This document shows, piece after piece, positions 62,536 through 64,000 of a stretch of 64,000 nucleotides of DNA. Source of the stretch: an uncultured Spirochaetota bacterium (GTDB lineage Bacteria > Spirochaetota > UBA4802 > UBA5550); NCBI GenBank assembly GCA_937872225.1, contig CALMRZ010000078.1:88531-152530 (forward strand). Direction: 5' to 3'. The notes beneath the pieces are model-generated. The model was not told the DNA's origin. It made no database searches and was given only the letters and a program-made list of their open reading frames with translations. Every line of letters starts with the position of its first letter. Position 1 is the first letter of the stretch. Made by a program: the position numbers and the translations under genes.

Positions 62536-63443
62536 GGTGTCAGAGTAAAAATTAAAAATAGTATAAAGTGCTTTTTCAAATCACATCCGTAAATAAAATG
62601 ATTGCATTTGCCGCAATACCGTGCTTTTCTTTATCATGCTATTAATCTCCTGTAACTCCTGATATTTTCAATGGTTGGCAAAATCACTGTAAACATCAGT
62701 AGCGGATATTAATAGCATTTTTATTCAAACTCATAAAATCTATGGGACAGCAGTTTAAAGAAATAAACTTTCATGAAAAATTCTTTTTCTATACATTTCT
62801 TCATAAACAAGAAATCGGTTCACGCAGTCTTTAAAGCTATTCCCCAGTTCCAGGAAATATTCATGCAATGTTACCTGCACTGGTGATAGGTAGTTTTCAT
62901 CCAGATAGTTTTTGATACTGCTGTAATTATAATCCCTCGGATCGTTTACAAGGCCGTTTCGAACCGGGTTATAACCGAGATATAATAGAGTATTAAAAAA
63001 AGTTTCTCGCGGATTGGGGGTTAGTTCGGTAATTACATCTTTGAATCGCTCATTCCAGAAAGGTCCGGTTCTGTTCATCATGCGGTTGTATCGTCTGGTA
63101 AATTGCGATTTGATGAATTGCATAATTCTTGATATATTCTCGCCTTCGGCAACGGTTTTTATGTACAAATGGAAATGATTATCCATTATAGTATAACCGA
63201 TTAATTGAAAATTATACTTTTCCAAAGCCAGGTTCAGAACATCGATCATCAAATTTTTTATTTTTGGTGATCTCATAAGAGGTTTTATTTCAATACAACG
63301 CGAAACAGCATGATATGTTGCATCTGGAAGTTGAATTCGTAATTGTCTTGGCATACTATAATTAACTCCGTAAATTCTGGGTGGTTGACATGTATACGAA
63401 TATAAAATTTAGAAATTTAAGAAAATTGAGGTGTCAGAGTAAA
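62536..63443 (-). mobile_element. RAYT unit bounded by GGTGTCAGAGTAAA tags
   Basis: Tags at 62536-62549 and 63430-63443, both in the same orientation, flank the RAYT gene at 62755-63354. The whole stretch is visibly AT-rich compared with its neighbours, which suggests transfer from elsewhere. The left tag with its ATAAT prefix (62531-62549) is identical over 19 bases to 40405-40423. Confidence 0.65.
62755..63354 (-). CDS. REP-associated tyrosine transposase (RAYT, Y1/IS200-like)
   Basis: A 199-residue HUH/Y1 nuclease. PDATYHAVSRC opens the fold, YTIMDNHFHLYIK carries the His-hydrophobic-His metal motif, and FIKSQFTRRYNRMMNRTGP, then FWNERFKD, carries the catalytic Tyr segment. The length fits single-copy RAYT proteins, which move or copy REP palindromes. 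AT-rich codon use, unlike the rest of the window. No TnpB partner is present. The start at 63354 follows GGAG by 11 bases. Confidence 0.92.
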   Translation of the reverse strand: MPRQLRIQLPDATYHAVSRCIEIKPLMRSPKIKNLMIDVLNLALEKYNFQLIGYTIMDNHFHLYIKTVAEGENISRIMQFIKSQFTRRYNRMMNRTGPFWNERFKDVITELTPNPRETFFNTLLYLGYNPVRNGLVNDPRDYNYSSIKNYLDENYLSPVQVTLHEYFLELGNSFKDCVNRFLVYEEMYRKRIFHESLFL

Positions 63444-63488
63444 AAAGTAAGCGAGATAATCCATCCAAACATCCGGTGATTATTCTTA

Positions 63489-63517
63489 TTGACAAAAAAA
63501 ACATATTTCACTACTGT
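63489..63517 (+). promoter_or_regulatory. Sigma-70-like promoter for rpsU
   Basis: TTGACA at 63489-63494, 17 bases, then TACTGT at 63512-63517. The rpsU ATG is 53 bp downstream, preceded by AAAGGATG. Confidence 0.5.
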
Positions 63518-63569
63518 GCCTACACATTGCACAAAATGCGTTATATTATTAAAAAAGGATGTGATTTAG

Positions 63570-63845
63570 ATGACGAGTCCGTTGGAAGTCGATGTCAACG
63601 GCGACATTGAAAAAGCCTTCAAAAACCTGAAGAAAAAAATGGCTTTCGAGGGTATTTTCAAGGAGCTTAAAAGACGTCGGTACTACGAAAAGCCCAGCGA
63701 AGAGAAAAAGCGGAAAAAGGAAGAGGCCGAAAGGCGCAGACTGAAAAAAATCCGCAGGATGAACGTGTCGCAGGGCAGGGTCAAGAAGTCACCCTCCATG
63801 AGGGGCGGCAAGGACTTCTCCCATGACGAAAGCACTGATGCATAA
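63570..63845 (+). CDS. rpsU: 30S ribosomal protein bS21
   Basis: A 91-residue, very basic protein. VDVNGDIEKAFKNLKKKMAF, then EGIFKELKRRRYYEKPSEEKK, is the bS21 core. The C-terminal 25 residues (NVSQGRVKKSPSMRGGKDFS) extend past the usual 60-70 residue length. It is a single gene with its own promoter and terminator. Confidence 0.92.
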   Translation: MTSPLEVDVNGDIEKAFKNLKKKMAFEGIFKELKRRRYYEKPSEEKKRKKEEAERRRLKKIRRMNVSQGRVKKSPSMRGGKDFSHDESTDA

Positions 63846-63870
63846 TTTAGGTCATCACAGTATTAAAAAA

Positions 63871-63893
63871 ATCCGGCTTTGCCGGATTTTTTT
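63871..63893 (+). terminator. Intrinsic terminator after rpsU
   Basis: ATCCGGC-TTT-GCCGGAT followed by a run of T, and preceded by a run of A so it also works in reverse. It lies 26 bp after the stop. Confidence 0.93.
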
Positions 63894-64000
63894 ATCTTTA
63901 CTATATGCGGTGTTATCCTTACCAATACAGGTAGTGTGAAGATAACTTGTCGCGCTTCTTTGAAAACGGGAAAAAAATAGGGTAAAAATAAGTTGGTAAA
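63894..64000. other. Window end, AT-rich, no gene
   Basis: No reading frame or clear site in the last 107 bases. It may hold the promoter of a gene beyond the window. Confidence 0.4.

Noticed and set aside
1..64000. CRISPR arrays, tRNA or rRNA genes, prophage or defence islands
   Set aside because: No regular spaced repeats, no tRNA-like cloverleaf and no phage, integrase or restriction genes were seen; the only transposase is the RAYT.

Overview
The window reads as a chromosomal segment of a GC-rich, motile, heterotrophic spirochaete (Spirochaetota), probably an uncultured lineage. The best evidence is the flagellar block flgB-flgC-fliE-fliF-fliG-fliH-fliI-fliJ followed by a membrane-anchored coiled-coil protein that matches the spirochaete collar protein FlbB, in the gene order I know from Borrelia and Treponema. 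The species cannot be named from the sequence alone. No rRNA, tRNA or CRISPR array was seen.

Positions 1-11600 are an acyl-CoA degradation island. It holds three thiolase-fold proteins (the first cut by the window edge), two DUF35 zinc-ribbon/OB-fold partners, three acyl-CoA dehydrogenases, a MaoC-type hydratase, a TetR regulator and an XRE-cupin regulator, plus a PP2C-like protein. In the two thiolase-fold proteins whose N-terminal half is visible, the nucleophilic cysteine is replaced by glycine. The set of two adjacent dehydrogenases, MaoC, DUF35 and Cys-less thiolase resembles the aldolytic side-chain systems of steroid degraders (ChsE/ChsH/Ltp2) more than ordinary beta-oxidation.

Positions 11800-15200 hold a lipoprotein of the C45/NTN-hydrolase type and two related outer-membrane barrel proteins, all on the minus strand. 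Positions 15430-24600 are the flagellar block. It carries a sigma-28-like promoter, an unrecorded 53-codon gene between flgC and fliE, a terminator after fliE, and repeat elements inserted between fliH and fliI and between fliI and fliJ. Positions 24660-31400 hold a diguanylate cyclase, an engB-rimI-enoyl-CoA hydratase operon, a 7TM-DISM sensor with an RsbW-like ATPase, and membrane proteins. Positions 31400-35800 hold an iron-sulfur protein behind a perfect palindromic operator, then pepP-efp-DUF2273 and a TPR-like membrane protein. Positions 35838-38415 are a decayed SpoIIE-type sensor phosphatase whose intact sensor paralogue lies at 48878-51787. The rest includes acyl-CoA synthetase, a chemoreceptor, TspO, MalQ, a UPF0182 protein, an aminotransferase, a histidine kinase with two response regulators (one HD-GYP), an EF-G-like GTPase, an alternative GlmU-like enzyme, a TonB-like protein, a YihY membrane protein carrying an inserted beta-propeller, a REP-associated transposase (RAYT) and ribosomal protein bS21.

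Several dispersed repeats tie the window together. One is a GGKGTCAGAGTAAA tag (K is G or T), seven copies all in the same orientation, two of them inside genes. A second is a CCGAT/ATCGG palindrome at five intergenic sites. A third is a roughly 90-105 nt structured element in two copies, each with two small hairpins whose loops contain ANGGAN-type motifs like CsrA/RsmE sites. The strongest candidates for something undescribed are this structured element, the YihY-propeller fusion, the Cys-less thiolase/DUF35 island and the 53-codon flagellar gene.
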